DNA from: Melioribacter roseus
GTDB taxonomy: Bacteria; Bacteroidota; Ignavibacteria; Ignavibacteriales; Melioribacteraceae
Assembly: GCA_020724325.1 (NCBI GenBank)
Contig: DYHC01000002.1
Location: 1 to 17,647, forward strand
Direction: 5' to 3'
Length of the DNA stretch: 17,647 bases
Of this stretch, positions 1-6,585 are shown piece after piece; the first letter of the stretch is position 1, and each line of letters starts with the position of its first letter. The notes under the pieces are model-generated. The model was not told the DNA's origin and made no database searches. It worked only from the letters and a program-made list of their open reading frames with translations. Position numbers and translations under genes: made by a program.

Positions 1-335
1 ATTTTAACGGCATGAGCGCCGGCTTTAACAAATTTATCAACGCATTCCATTGCATAATTAATACCCTTTCGGTGAGCAAGAAAAGGAAAATCTGCTATGA
101 TTAATTTATCCTTTATCCCGCGCCTAACCGCCGCTATATGATACATCATCATATCCATCTCTGCGTTTACTGTTGTATCATACCCGTGCATAACCATTGC
201 GGCGCTATCGCCAACCAACAGCGCGTCAACATCGGTTTCGTTTATAATTACAGCCGACCAATAATCATAGCATGTAACCATCGTTATTGGAATACCCGCG
301 TTCCGGCTTTTCAAAAAATCCTCAATTGTTTTCAT
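1..335 (-). CDS. panB: 3-methyl-2-oxobutanoate hydroxymethyltransferase (ketopantoate hydroxymethyltransferase), N-terminal part
   Basis: This enzyme transfers a hydroxymethyl group from 5,10-methylene-tetrahydrofolate to 2-oxoisovalerate to give ketopantoate, the first committed step of pantothenate (and so coenzyme A) synthesis in the cytoplasm. I translated the minus strand by hand from the ATG at 335-333. The frame stays open for 111 codons to the window edge, so the gene is cut off and roughly the C-terminal 60% is missing. Family hallmarks seen are TCYDY near residue 21, the metal-site motif VGDS (Asp43), GYDTT, YHIAAVRRG, and the second metal-site aspartate in ADFPF (Asp82), followed by KAGAHAVK. 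The start lies 10 bases after the stop of the upstream DUF2520 gene, so the two are probably cotranscribed. The Shine-Dalgarno sequence is weak. The family assignment is firm; activity is inferred. Confidence 0.93.
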   Translation of the reverse strand, partial: MKTIEDFLKSRNAGIPITMVTCYDYWSAVIINETDVDALLVGDSAAMVMHGYDTTVNAEMDMMMYHIAAVRRGIKDKLIIADFPFLAHRKGINYAMECVDKFVKAGAHAVK

Positions 336-345
336 AATATTTTAC

Positions 346-1050
346 TCACGTTTTTTCTTCATAGACACAAAGAAAAGACTTATAAATTTTTAAAAATGAC
401 TCATTCTCTAAAGCTAGTAGATGTTTATTAATTACATCAAAATCATTTCGAACAAACGGACCTGTTAATGCCGATGTTGAATCGGCAATTAAATTGTCAG
501 TAATTTTTTTTAGATAATGATGTGCTGCTTCAGAGGGAATTTCAAAAGTACCTTTAAGTGTACTAAAAAAATTATACCATAATATTGTTGTAAAATTTCC
601 TGCCATAACACACCACGCATGATATAAGTTCTTTAATTGCGATGGTATCGAGTAACTTCTATTTTCAAGTTCCGGGAAAAGTACCTTCAAAGGAAGTCTT
701 TCCTTCTCGGTTATAAATGTTAAATTACGATAAGTATCAAGATCATATAAGTCATTTCCAAAAGTCATTAATGGATGAGCGCTTTCGGCATGAGGAGTTG
801 TAAGAATTCCGGAGCAATGGATCCAAATTTTATTTTTTATTTCACCTGTTTTATTCTTTTTTATAAAACTCTCGATTTCATCATCCTTAATAAGAACCAA
901 TACACGCGATGCGCTTTCAGCTAATTCATTAAAATCGAGATCAGAATTACGCGACCATACCCGGTATGAAACACCTATTGAATTAAAATAATGCTGGAAA
1001 TGCTTTGATAGCCTGCCGTTGCCGGCAATCAGATAGGAATACTTATTCAT
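346..1050 (-). CDS. Rossmann-fold/DUF2520 protein, candidate ketopantoate reductase (PanG-like)
   Basis: The product is a 234-residue predicted cytoplasmic NAD(P)-dependent oxidoreductase. The N-terminus is a Rossmann strand and glycine loop (YLIAGNGRLS, residues 6-15), then VWSR at 32-35, where the arginine could contact NADP phosphate. HCSG (78-81) and HPLMTF (92-97) match the conserved HPLQTF-type motif of DUF2520 proteins. YHAWCVMAGNF (143-153) begins the helical C-terminal domain resembling 6-phosphogluconate-dehydrogenase-like reductases. I chose the ATG at 1050 because the Rossmann strand begins right after it; an in-frame GTG at 1107 would add 19 polar residues. It lies 10 bases upstream of panB. 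As I recall, an alternative ketopantoate reductase called PanG was described in Francisella and related proteins occur beside pan genes, so ketopantoate reduction is the favoured role. The family call is good; the substrate is inferred from context. Confidence 0.8.
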   Translation of the reverse strand: MNKYSYLIAGNGRLSKHFQHYFNSIGVSYRVWSRNSDLDFNELAESASRVLVLIKDDEIESFIKKNKTGEIKNKIWIHCSGILTTPHAESAHPLMTFGNDLYDLDTYRNLTFITEKERLPLKVLFPELENRSYSIPSQLKNLYHAWCVMAGNFTTILWYNFFSTLKGTFEIPSEAAHHYLKKITDNLIADSTSALTGPFVRNDFDVINKHLLALENESFLKIYKSFLCVYEEKT

Positions 1051-1503
1051 TTTATGGTACCTGTCTTTTTGATCAAGTCCTGTTGTTGGATATTTGTTTT
1101 TATCCACCCGTAGCTTTCATACTGATAAGCTCGAATTTCGTGTGTAAATCTATGGAAAATCCTCAGTAAAAAAAATATTTTTTCTTATTCTTAACAATCT
1201 TTGCCCTAAAGAAAAGGTAAAAAGTCGATAATAGTTGAAAAAAATTCTTCGTTTTTAGCAGCCATATTTTGATCTAGTTGTAGTTCTGCTATTTTCTAAT
1301 AGTAACTACTTAATTCAAAAAGAATGAAATTTTATGGGATAAAAAAGGATTCGAAAAGAAATACGCATATTGATATAGATGATTCATATTTAGCCTGAGC
1401 CGAAGATTTCATTGAAACAAGGTTTCTTTACAATTCAATCACTTCCTTGATAAACCATCCCATTTTTGATAAGTTTGAATTCTATTTTTAACAAATATTT
1501 ACT
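1051..1503. other. Divergent intergenic region between the panB operon and leuS
   Basis: This stretch of about 450 bases separates two divergent genes and must hold promoters for both directions. I see no convincing ORF, tRNA or long palindrome. It is very AT-rich, with several A and T runs (for example around 1168-1183). Directly before leuS, TTGATA (about 1447-1452) followed roughly 17 bases later by a TAAGTT-like hexamer is a weak sigma-70-like candidate. No clear Bacteroidota-type -33/-7 pair was found, so I do not call a promoter. The first 57 bases (1051-1107) could be the N-terminus of the DUF2520 gene if a GTG start is used. Confidence 0.5.
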
Positions 1504-3960
1504 ATGATGCGATATCCTTTCGGTGATGTAGAACCCAAATGGCAGAAGTTTTGGGAAGAAAAAAAGGTTTATAAAACTGACTTAATTAAAACGGATAACA
1601 AACATTACTGCCTTGTAATGTTTATTTATCCTTCCGGCGCAAAAATGCACATTGGTCATTGGTACAATTACGGACCAACTGATTCATACGCACGCTTCAA
1701 AAAATTAAAAAGGTTTAATGTATTTGAGCCGATGGGATATGATGCATTTGGGCTTCCAGCAGAAAATTATGCAATCAAAACTGGAATTCATCCGCACGAC
1801 AGCACCATGAAAAACATTGATGACATTCGCGAAATGGTTAAACGAATGGGCGGAATGTACGATTGGGATGCAGAACTAATGACATGCGACCCGAAATACT
1901 ATAAGTGGAATCAATGGCTTTTCCTTCAGCTTTATAAAAACGGATTAGCATACAGAAAAAATGCTCCGGTTAATTGGTGTACCTCATGTCAAACAGTTTT
2001 AGCAAGAGAGCAAGTCTTGAATGACGGAACTTGCGAAAGATGTAATTCGGTTGTTATTCAAAAAAATCTTACTCAATGGTTTTTTAAGATTACTGATTAT
2101 GCTGAAGAACTTTTGGACGGATTAACTAAAATTGATTGGCCTGAAAAAACTAAAACAATGCAGTTCAATTGGATTGGTAAAAGTCTTGGCGCTGAAGTTG
2201 ATTTTAAAGTTAGTGGAACGGACGACTTAATAAGAGTTTTTACAACAAGACCGGATACACTTTTTGGTGCAACATATATGGTTCTTGCACCCGAACATCC
2301 TCTCGTTGATAAACTCACTACAGATGAATTCAAACATAAAGTTGAAGAATACCGCGAGTCAATAAAGTCTATGACGGAAATTGACCGAACTTCAACCGTG
2401 AAAGAAAAAACCGGAGTTTTCACCGGCGCTTTTGCAATCAATCCGGTTACAAATAAAAATATTCCAATTTGGATTGCAGATTATGTTTTGATGACATACG
2501 GAACCGGTGCGATAATGGCTGTACCCGGGCAAGATGAACGCGATTGGGAGTTCGCAGAAAAATTTGGTTTGCCGATTATCAGAACTGTACAACCACCCGA
2601 AGGATTTGAAGGCAAAGCATATCTTGATGATGGTCCGGCAATCAACAGCGATTTTTTGAACGGTCTTTACGTTGAAGATGCAAAGAAAAAAATAATTGAA
2701 TGGCTAGAACAAAAAGGAATTGGTAAACATACAATTAATTATCGTTTGCGCGATTGGCTAATTTCTCGTCAGCGTTATTGGGGAACTCCAATCCCAATTA
2801 TTCATTGTGATAATTGCGGTGAAGTACCGGTCCCTGAAGATCAGCTTCCGGTTGTTCTTCCTTATAATGTTAATTTCAAACCAGATGGCGGATCACCTCT
2901 TGCAAGCAGCGAAGAATTTATCAATGTAAAATGTCCTAAGTGTAATACAAATGCTAAAAGAGATGCAGACACAATGGATACTTTTGTTGATTCATCGTGG
3001 TATTATTTGCGTTATCTTAATCCTAATTATGAAATGGGAATGTTTGATTCAATATTAGCAAATGCTTGGACTCCGGTCGATACTTATGTCGGCGGTGCTG
3101 AACATGCAGTTATGCATCTTTTATACGCACGGTTCATTCATAAATTTTTGCGTGATATTGGATTGGTAAAAAGTGATGAACCATTTCAGAAATTAATTCA
3201 CCAAGGCACGATTACAAACCTTGGTGCAAAAATGTCGAAGTCAAAAGGAAATGTTGTAGACCCAAATCAGTTTTTGCATGAATATGGTTCGGATGTTTTT
3301 AGAATGTATTTGATGTTTATGGGCCCGTATGATTTAGGCGGAGACTGGAGCGATAAAGGAATTGTTGGTGTTGATCGGTTTGTTCAAAGAACGTACTCAA
3401 TGTTCAATGCCAATAAAGACTTAGCCAGCAGAACTAACACATCTGAAAAATATAATCTAGATTTACTAAGAGAAGTAGAAAAAGGAATCTATAGAAAAGT
3501 AAATCAAACATTAGATAAAATAAATGTGGAGCTGGAACATTTCAGATTTAATACCGCAGTTGCTGCATTGATGGAACTATTAAACGAAATGAAAAATCTT
3601 AATGAGTGTAAACCTGAAATACAGCTTTATTCACTTGAACGATTTTCGATAATGTTAGCTCCATTAGCACCGCATCTTGCAGAAGAATGCTGGAGTTTGT
3701 TAGGAAAAGAAAAATCAATTTTTGAAAATCCAGTTTGGTTTGAAGTTGACCAACTTGCATTAACTAAAGATAGTATTACAATTGTTGTGCAGATTAATGG
3801 AAAGGTGAGAGCTAAAATTTATATGGCAGCAAACCTTTCTGACGATGAAGTAAAAAGTTTGGTTTATGCAGATGAAAAGGTGAAATCTTATACCGATGGA
3901 AAACAAGTAATAAAGGAAATTTACGTTCCGAATAAAATTTATAATATTGTAGTTAAGTGA
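1504..3960 (+). CDS. leuS: Leucyl-tRNA synthetase
   Basis: This class I aminoacyl-tRNA synthetase charges tRNA-Leu with leucine in the cytoplasm. It has 818 residues, normal for the bacterial form. Motifs in order are the HIGH signature (His49-Ile-Gly-His52), and a zinc-ribbon-like insert with paired cysteines in NWCTSC and CERC. The CP1 editing domain follows, with TTRPDT at 247-252 and GTGAIMAVPGQDERD, which hydrolyses mischarged tRNA. Next come WLISRQRYWGTPIP, DTFVDSSWYYLRY and KMSKS at 576-580, then the helical anticodon-binding domain and the C-terminal domain ending YNIVVK. A second ATG codon directly follows the first, so the exact start is uncertain by one residue. No strong Shine-Dalgarno is visible. 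The last 40 codons (from Ser779) are duplicated downstream at 5006-5127; this copy is the one attached to the intact gene. Confidence 0.98.
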   Translation: MMRYPFGDVEPKWQKFWEEKKVYKTDLIKTDNKHYCLVMFIYPSGAKMHIGHWYNYGPTDSYARFKKLKRFNVFEPMGYDAFGLPAENYAIKTGIHPHDSTMKNIDDIREMVKRMGGMYDWDAELMTCDPKYYKWNQWLFLQLYKNGLAYRKNAPVNWCTSCQTVLAREQVLNDGTCERCNSVVIQKNLTQWFFKITDYAEELLDGLTKIDWPEKTKTMQFNWIGKSLGAEVDFKVSGTDDLIRVFTTRPDTLFGATYMVLAPEHPLVDKLTTDEFKHKVEEYRESIKSMTEIDRTSTVKEKTGVFTGAFAINPVTNKNIPIWIADYVLMTYGTGAIMAVPGQDERDWEFAEKFGLPIIRTVQPPEGFEGKAYLDDGPAINSDFLNGLYVEDAKKKIIEWLEQKGIGKHTINYRLRDWLISRQRYWGTPIPIIHCDNCGEVPVPEDQLPVVLPYNVNFKPDGGSPLASSEEFINVKCPKCNTNAKRDADTMDTFVDSSWYYLRYLNPNYEMGMFDSILANAWTPVDTYVGGAEHAVMHLLYARFIHKFLRDIGLVKSDEPFQKLIHQGTITNLGAKMSKSKGNVVDPNQFLHEYGSDVFRMYLMFMGPYDLGGDWSDKGIVGVDRFVQRTYSMFNANKDLASRTNTSEKYNLDLLREVEKGIYRKVNQTLDKINVELEHFRFNTAVAALMELLNEMKNLNECKPEIQLYSLERFSIMLAPLAPHLAEECWSLLGKEKSIFENPVWFEVDQLALTKDSITIVVQINGKVRAKIYMAANLSDDEVKSLVYADEKVKSYTDGKQVIKEIYVPNKIYNIVVK

Positions 3961-4089
3961 CATGAAATGTCATTCTGAGTTCTGCTTTGCGGGACGAAGA
4001 ATCTATTAACAATTTTTATCAAGATTCTTCGGTCGTTTCACTCCCTGAGAGTGACAAAAAATAATTAGGAAAAAGTGCTCGATATTAAA
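3836..4089 (+). repeat. Long direct repeat, copy A (leuS 3' end, intergenic palindrome, serS start remnant)
   Basis: This 254-base segment recurs at 5003-5256 with a constant offset of 1167 bases, no gaps and about 13 mismatches by hand count (roughly 95% identity). It runs from codon 779 of leuS through the intergenic palindrome to the first five codons of serS. In this copy the position equivalent to the serS ATG is GTG (4075-4077), and the reading frame ends in a TGA three codons beyond the repeat (4096-4098), so it is a dead serS start. The copy is functional only as the 3' end of leuS. The MNT/HEPN gene pair lies between the two copies. Confidence 0.95.
3968..4056. repeat. Intergenic palindromic repeat (MITE/REP-like), copy A
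   Basis: This is an imperfect inverted repeat. The outer arms are TGTCATTCTGAG (3968-3979) and CTGAGAGTGACA (4045-4056). The inner arms CGAAGAATCT (3995-4004) and AGATTCTTCG (4022-4031) pair perfectly across a 17-base AT-rich loop. The design (TCATTCTGAG ... GAAGAATC ... GATTCTTC ... tGAC) matches a class of dispersed intergenic palindromes that I recall from many Bacteroidota, Chlorobi and Chloroflexi genomes. It lies just after leuS and could fold as mRNA 3' structure, but there is no U-tract to call it an intrinsic terminator. Confidence 0.75.
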
Positions 4090-4092
4090 TTT
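4068..4092 (+). repeat. Short direct repeat, left copy (serS start region) at the module edge
   Basis: These 25 bases (Shine-Dalgarno remnant, GTG, first codons of a dead serS start) match 4981-5005 with three mismatches. The two copies bracket the MNT/HEPN genes tightly, about 890 bases apart. The intact serS start at 5235-5256 is a third copy. The repeat overlaps the right end of the 254-base repeat copy A. Confidence 0.85.
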
Positions 4093-4160
4093 CAGTGAGA
4101 TTCTTACATAGTGATAAATACGGAATTTGTCACTCTGTTTTTTAGATTTGAGGAAAGCTT

Positions 4161-4505
4161 ATGAAAATAGAACAGCTAGATGAATTAAAAAAGGAACTTG
4201 AAGTAGCAGTAAAGAAACTATTAGGGGATAAACTTAAAAGAGTAATCCTTTACGGCTCTTATGCACGCGGAGATTATGATGATGAATCCGATATAGATTT
4301 TGCTGCGTTTGCAAATGTTACATTAAGTCAAATAAATGAATATGACGATGAATTAGCAGACGTATGTTTAGAACTCTCGTTAAAATATAATGTTGTAGTT
4401 TCTATTATGATAATCAGTGAAGATAATTTTAATGGCTATCGAGAAATTCTTCCGTATTATTCTAACCTTGTAAAAGAAGGGATTCCAATTTATGGAGTAC
4501 AGTGA
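4161..4505 (+). CDS. MNT-type nucleotidyltransferase, antitoxin of a HEPN/MNT pair
   Basis: The product is a 114-residue minimal nucleotidyltransferase. The catalytic signature is complete: GSYARGDYDDESDID starts at Gly32-Ser33 and has the pattern GSX10DXD with Asp44 and Asp46, the expected metal ligands. In characterised HEPN/MNT systems (for example MntA of Shewanella) such enzymes neutralise the toxin by adding AMP residues to it. A good Shine-Dalgarno (AGGAAAG, 4151-4157) precedes the ATG. The gene overlaps the downstream HEPN gene by 14 bases (4492-4505), typical for translationally coupled toxin-antitoxin genes. The pair is inserted between duplicated leuS-serS junction sequences and is foreign to the synthetase neighbourhood. 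The family is certain; the antitoxin role is inferred from pairing. Confidence 0.9.
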   Translation: MKIEQLDELKKELEVAVKKLLGDKLKRVILYGSYARGDYDDESDIDFAAFANVTLSQINEYDDELADVCLELSLKYNVVVSIMIISEDNFNGYREILPYYSNLVKEGIPIYGVQ

Positions 4506-4902
4506 AACAGAACTTTCTAAACATAGAATGAATAAAGCGGTAGAAGATTTATTAGCTGCCAAAGAACTATTTATAACCGAAAAATATGCTCAATCTATAA
4601 ATCGTTCTTACTATGTGATATTTCATTCAACCAGAGCTTTGTTAGCTTTTGATAGATACGATAGTAAAAAACATTCCGGGGTTATACATTTTTTTCATCA
4701 GAATTATATTGCAGCGAATAAAATAGAGAATCAATATGGAAAAATATTTTCGATGGCATTCAATATAAGGGTTAGAGCTGATTATCACGATTTTTTCTTG
4801 GCGTCCAAAGAGGATGCAATCAAACAGTTAAACAATGCAGAAGATTTTATTAATAGAATAAAAAGTTATTTATTGACTGAAATGAAAATTGATTCTCTAT
4901 AA
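4492..4902 (+). CDS. HEPN-domain protein, candidate RNase toxin of the HEPN/MNT pair
   Basis: This 136-residue, largely helical protein resembles the COG1895-type HEPN family. Features include KAVEDLLAAKEL (15-26), NRSYYVIFHSTRALLAF (37-53), and IRVRADYHDFFLASKEDA (92-109), which holds the putative catalytic arginine and histidine. Arg93 to His99 fits the HEPN RX4-6H RNase pattern as RX5H. Two positions after the histidine is Phe101, not the tyrosine of the RX4HXY motif modified by MntA in the Shewanella system; Tyr98 lies just before the histidine instead. The start overlaps the MNT gene by 14 bases, and the upstream AGAAGG (4475-4480) could serve as its ribosome site. Toxin activity is inferred from family and pairing. 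An alternative is a paired accessory domain without RNase activity. Confidence 0.88.
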   Translation: MEYSETELSKHRMNKAVEDLLAAKELFITEKYAQSINRSYYVIFHSTRALLAFDRYDSKKHSGVIHFFHQNYIAANKIENQYGKIFSMAFNIRVRADYHDFFLASKEDAIKQLNNAEDFINRIKSYLLTEMKIDSL

Positions 4903-5002
4903 ATGAAACTTTATTCGCATCATCGTTATTCTATCAAATAGCACACAGATAGAACAGATTAAACGGATAAAAACGGATAAGGAAAAAATGCTCTACATTA
5001 AA
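4903..5002. other. Right flank of the MNT/HEPN module
   Basis: This short non-coding stretch runs between the HEPN stop and repeat copy B. It carries ACAGATAGAACAGATT followed by AAACGGATAAAAACGGATAA (4946-4981). This is the style of dispersed intergenic sequence (acagatt...cggat...) common in many bacterial genomes, and it loosely resembles the interior of the palindrome at 13934-14053. No promoter or terminator could be assigned. Confidence 0.45.
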
Positions 5003-5005
5003 TTT
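4981..5005 (+). repeat. Short direct repeat, right copy (extra serS start remnant)
   Basis: This is a second remnant of the serS start region: the GGAAAAAATGCTC core with ATG at 4988-4990. It runs straight into the duplicated leuS tail at 5003 over a shared TTT. Its reading frame becomes a ten-codon stub ending in TAA. It differs from 4068-4092 at three positions, and from the real serS start at two positions within the shared core. Its placement marks the junction at which a serS start was joined to a leuS tail. Confidence 0.85.
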
Positions 5006-5127
5006 CTGACGATGAAGTAAAAAGTTTGGTTTATGCAGATGAAAAAGTAAAATCTTATACCGGTGGAAAACAAGTAATAAAGGAAATTTACGTTCCAAAT
5101 AAAATTTATAATATTGTAGTTAAGTGA
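5006..5127 (+). pseudogene. Duplicated leuS 3' fragment (last 40 codons)
   Basis: This fragment encodes the equivalent of leuS residues 779-818 plus the TGA stop, with the frame intact. It has no start of its own: the short upstream ORF from the extra serS start remnant enters in another frame and stops. It is therefore non-coding debris of the duplication. The only amino-acid change relative to the intact gene is Gly for Asp in YTDGGK-like context (YTGGGK here). Confidence 0.85.
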
Positions 5128-5134
5128 CATGGAA

Positions 5135-5223
5135 TGTCATTCTGAGTTCTAATTTGCGGGACGAAGAATCTCTTAGCAATTTTTATCAAGATTCTTCGGT
5201 CGTTTCACTCCCTAAGAATGACA
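5135..5223. repeat. Intergenic palindromic repeat (MITE/REP-like), copy B
   Basis: This is the duplicate of the palindrome at 3968-4056. Its right outer arm, CTAAGAATGACA, is closer to a perfect partner of TGTCATTCTGAG (one mismatch) than in copy A. The inner CGAAGAATCT/AGATTCTTCG stem is unchanged. The right arm contains an ATG (5218) that opens an in-frame extension of serS, but this is palindrome sequence and not a likely start. Confidence 0.75.
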
Positions 5224-5241
5224 AAAAATAATGAGGAAAAA

Positions 5242-6519
5242 ATGCTCGATATTAAACTAATAAGAGAAAATCCAGAAATTGTAAAACAGGGATTACTTAA
5301 TAAAAATTCTGCAAATGTTGTTGATGATATTTTGAAACTAGATGAAGAACGACGAGCGCTTATTCTTAAATCAGACGAATTGAAAGCGAAACGAAACCAA
5401 GTTTCATCTCAAATTCCGCAGCTAAAAAAAGCCGGACAGGATACAACAGAAATTTTTGCAGAAATGAAAAGGGTTGGCGATGAAATTGCTTTGCTCGATG
5501 GTGGTTTACGAAAAATTGAAGATGAGTTGGAAGAAATTCTGCGAAACACTCCAAACCTTGCACATTCATCTGTTCCAATTGGAAAAAGTGCAGAAGATAA
5601 TGTTGAAGTCCGGCAATGGCTTCCCGAAGGATTTTCTTTTAAAAATGATTTTAAAGTTTTAGATCACACAGAACTCGGCAAGAAATTACACATACTCGAT
5701 TTCGAACGCGGTACTAAAATATCAGGATCGGGTTTTCCACTTTATACTGGTAAAGGTGCAACTTTAGAACGTGCACTAATAAATTTCATGCTCGATTTTC
5801 ATCTCCATAATCATGGTTATTCAGAAATTTTTCCGCCAATACTGGTTAACCGTGAATCGATGAAAGGAACAGGACAGATTCCTAAAATGGAAGAGGATAT
5901 GTACTTTATAGAGAAGGACGGGCTGTATCCAATTCCAACCGCAGAAGTACCAATAACAAATATTCATAGAGATGAAGTACTTGCAGAAAAAGATTTGCCA
6001 ATAAAGTATGTTGGTTATTCACCTTGTTTCCGCCGCGAAGCCGGCTCTTACGGAAAAGATTCAAAAGGATTTTTAAGAGTGCATCAATTCAACAAAGTTG
6101 AAATGGTAAAATTTTCAAATCCAAAAGGTTCTTATGAAGAATTAGAATCGATGGTAGTTGACGCAGAAGATATATTAAAAGCGTTGAGAATTCCCTATAG
6201 AATTATTTTGTTGTGTACCGGGGACTTAAGTTTTTCAGCAGCAAAATGTTACGACATAGAAACGTGGTCGCCGGCAGAAAACAAGTGGCTGGAAGCTTCA
6301 TCTTGCAGCAACTTTGAAAACTTTCAATCAAGAAGAGCTAATATTCGATACCGAAGGGAAGAAGATAAAAAATTAGATTTTGTTCATACACTCAATGGTT
6401 CAGGTTTAGCAACAAGCAGATTAATGGTTTCATTATTAGAAAATTATCAAACGCCAGAAGGTAAAGTAATTGTTCCCAAAGTTCTGCATAAGTATACTGG
6501 TTTTGAAATTATTGACTAA
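5242..6519 (+). CDS. serS: Seryl-tRNA synthetase
   Basis: This class II synthetase charges tRNA-Ser (and tRNA-Sec where present) with serine in the cytoplasm. It has 425 residues, the usual bacterial length. The N-terminal long coiled-coil arm (about residues 28-100) binds the tRNA variable arm. The catalytic core shows PTAEVPITN, motif 2 ([18 protein letters not shown], Arg pair for ATP binding) and motif 3 ([18 protein letters not shown]). The start at 5242 is chosen because [12 protein letters not shown] is the family's standard N-terminus and GAGG lies 5-8 bases upstream. An in-frame ATG at 5218 would add eight residues encoded by the palindromic repeat. The leader and first codons are part of the 254-base repeat, so its original upstream neighbour was probably leuS. 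Confidence 0.98.
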   Translation: MLDIKLIRENPEIVKQGLLNKNSANVVDDILKLDEERRALILKSDELKAKRNQVSSQIPQLKKAGQDTTEIFAEMKRVGDEIALLDGGLRKIEDELEEILRNTPNLAHSSVPIGKSAEDNVEVRQWLPEGFSFKNDFKVLDHTELGKKLHILDFERGTKISGSGFPLYTGKGATLERALINFMLDFHLHNHGYSEIFPPILVNRESMKGTGQIPKMEEDMYFIEKDGLYPIPTAEVPITNIHRDEVLAEKDLPIKYVGYSPCFRREAGSYGKDSKGFLRVHQFNKVEMVKFSNPKGSYEELESMVVDAEDILKALRIPYRIILLCTGDLSFSAAKCYDIETWSPAENKWLEASSCSNFENFQSRRANIRYRREEDKKLDFVHTLNGSGLATSRLMVSLLENYQTPEGKVIVPKVLHKYTGFEIID

Positions 6520-6585
6520 GGAAAATTAGTTGTGTGTAAACGGAAGTTTCTTTATTGTTGATGATAGAAAGGACTCAATTTCATC

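Larger units (their letters stand above)
5003..5256 (+). repeat. Long direct repeat, copy B (leuS 3' remnant, palindrome, intact serS start)
   Basis: This is the second copy of the 254-base repeat (first copy 3836-4089). Here the leuS part is a headless remnant, while the right end carries the functional Shine-Dalgarno and ATG of serS. Differences from copy A include four in the leuS part, three of which would be synonymous and one Asp to Gly. About nine more lie in the intergenic part and serS leader. Confidence 0.95.

Noticed and set aside
138..431. Open frame of 97 codons on the plus strand
   Set aside because: It lies opposite the panB start and the DUF2520 end on the other strand, and its histidine- and cysteine-rich translation resembles no protein. 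The minus-strand reading matches known families.
1108..1503. Possible tRNA, small RNA or extra gene in the divergent gap before leuS
   Set aside because: No cloverleaf, CCA end, long stem or coding frame with sensible composition was found on either strand.
3968..4056. Rho-independent terminator for leuS
   Set aside because: The stem is interrupted and no U-rich tail follows the right arm; A-rich sequence follows instead. The same sequence also precedes serS as part of the duplication.
4075..4098. Small gene starting at GTG after leuS
   Set aside because: It is the dead copy of the serS start: five serS codons, then two more codons and a stop.
5218..5241. Upstream in-frame ATG for serS that would add eight residues
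   Set aside because: The extension is encoded by the right arm of the intergenic palindrome. The ATG at 5242 has a GAGG site and gives the family's standard N-terminus.
3836..5256. Insertion sequence or integron carrying the MNT/HEPN genes
   Set aside because: No transposase, integrase or terminal inverted repeats bound the module. The flanks are direct repeats of host gene sequence.
6561..6585. ATG at 6561 as start of the first ABC subunit
   Set aside because: It is out of frame with the ABC protein. The correct frame has a stop at 6565-6567, leaving the TTG at 6586 as the first usable start.
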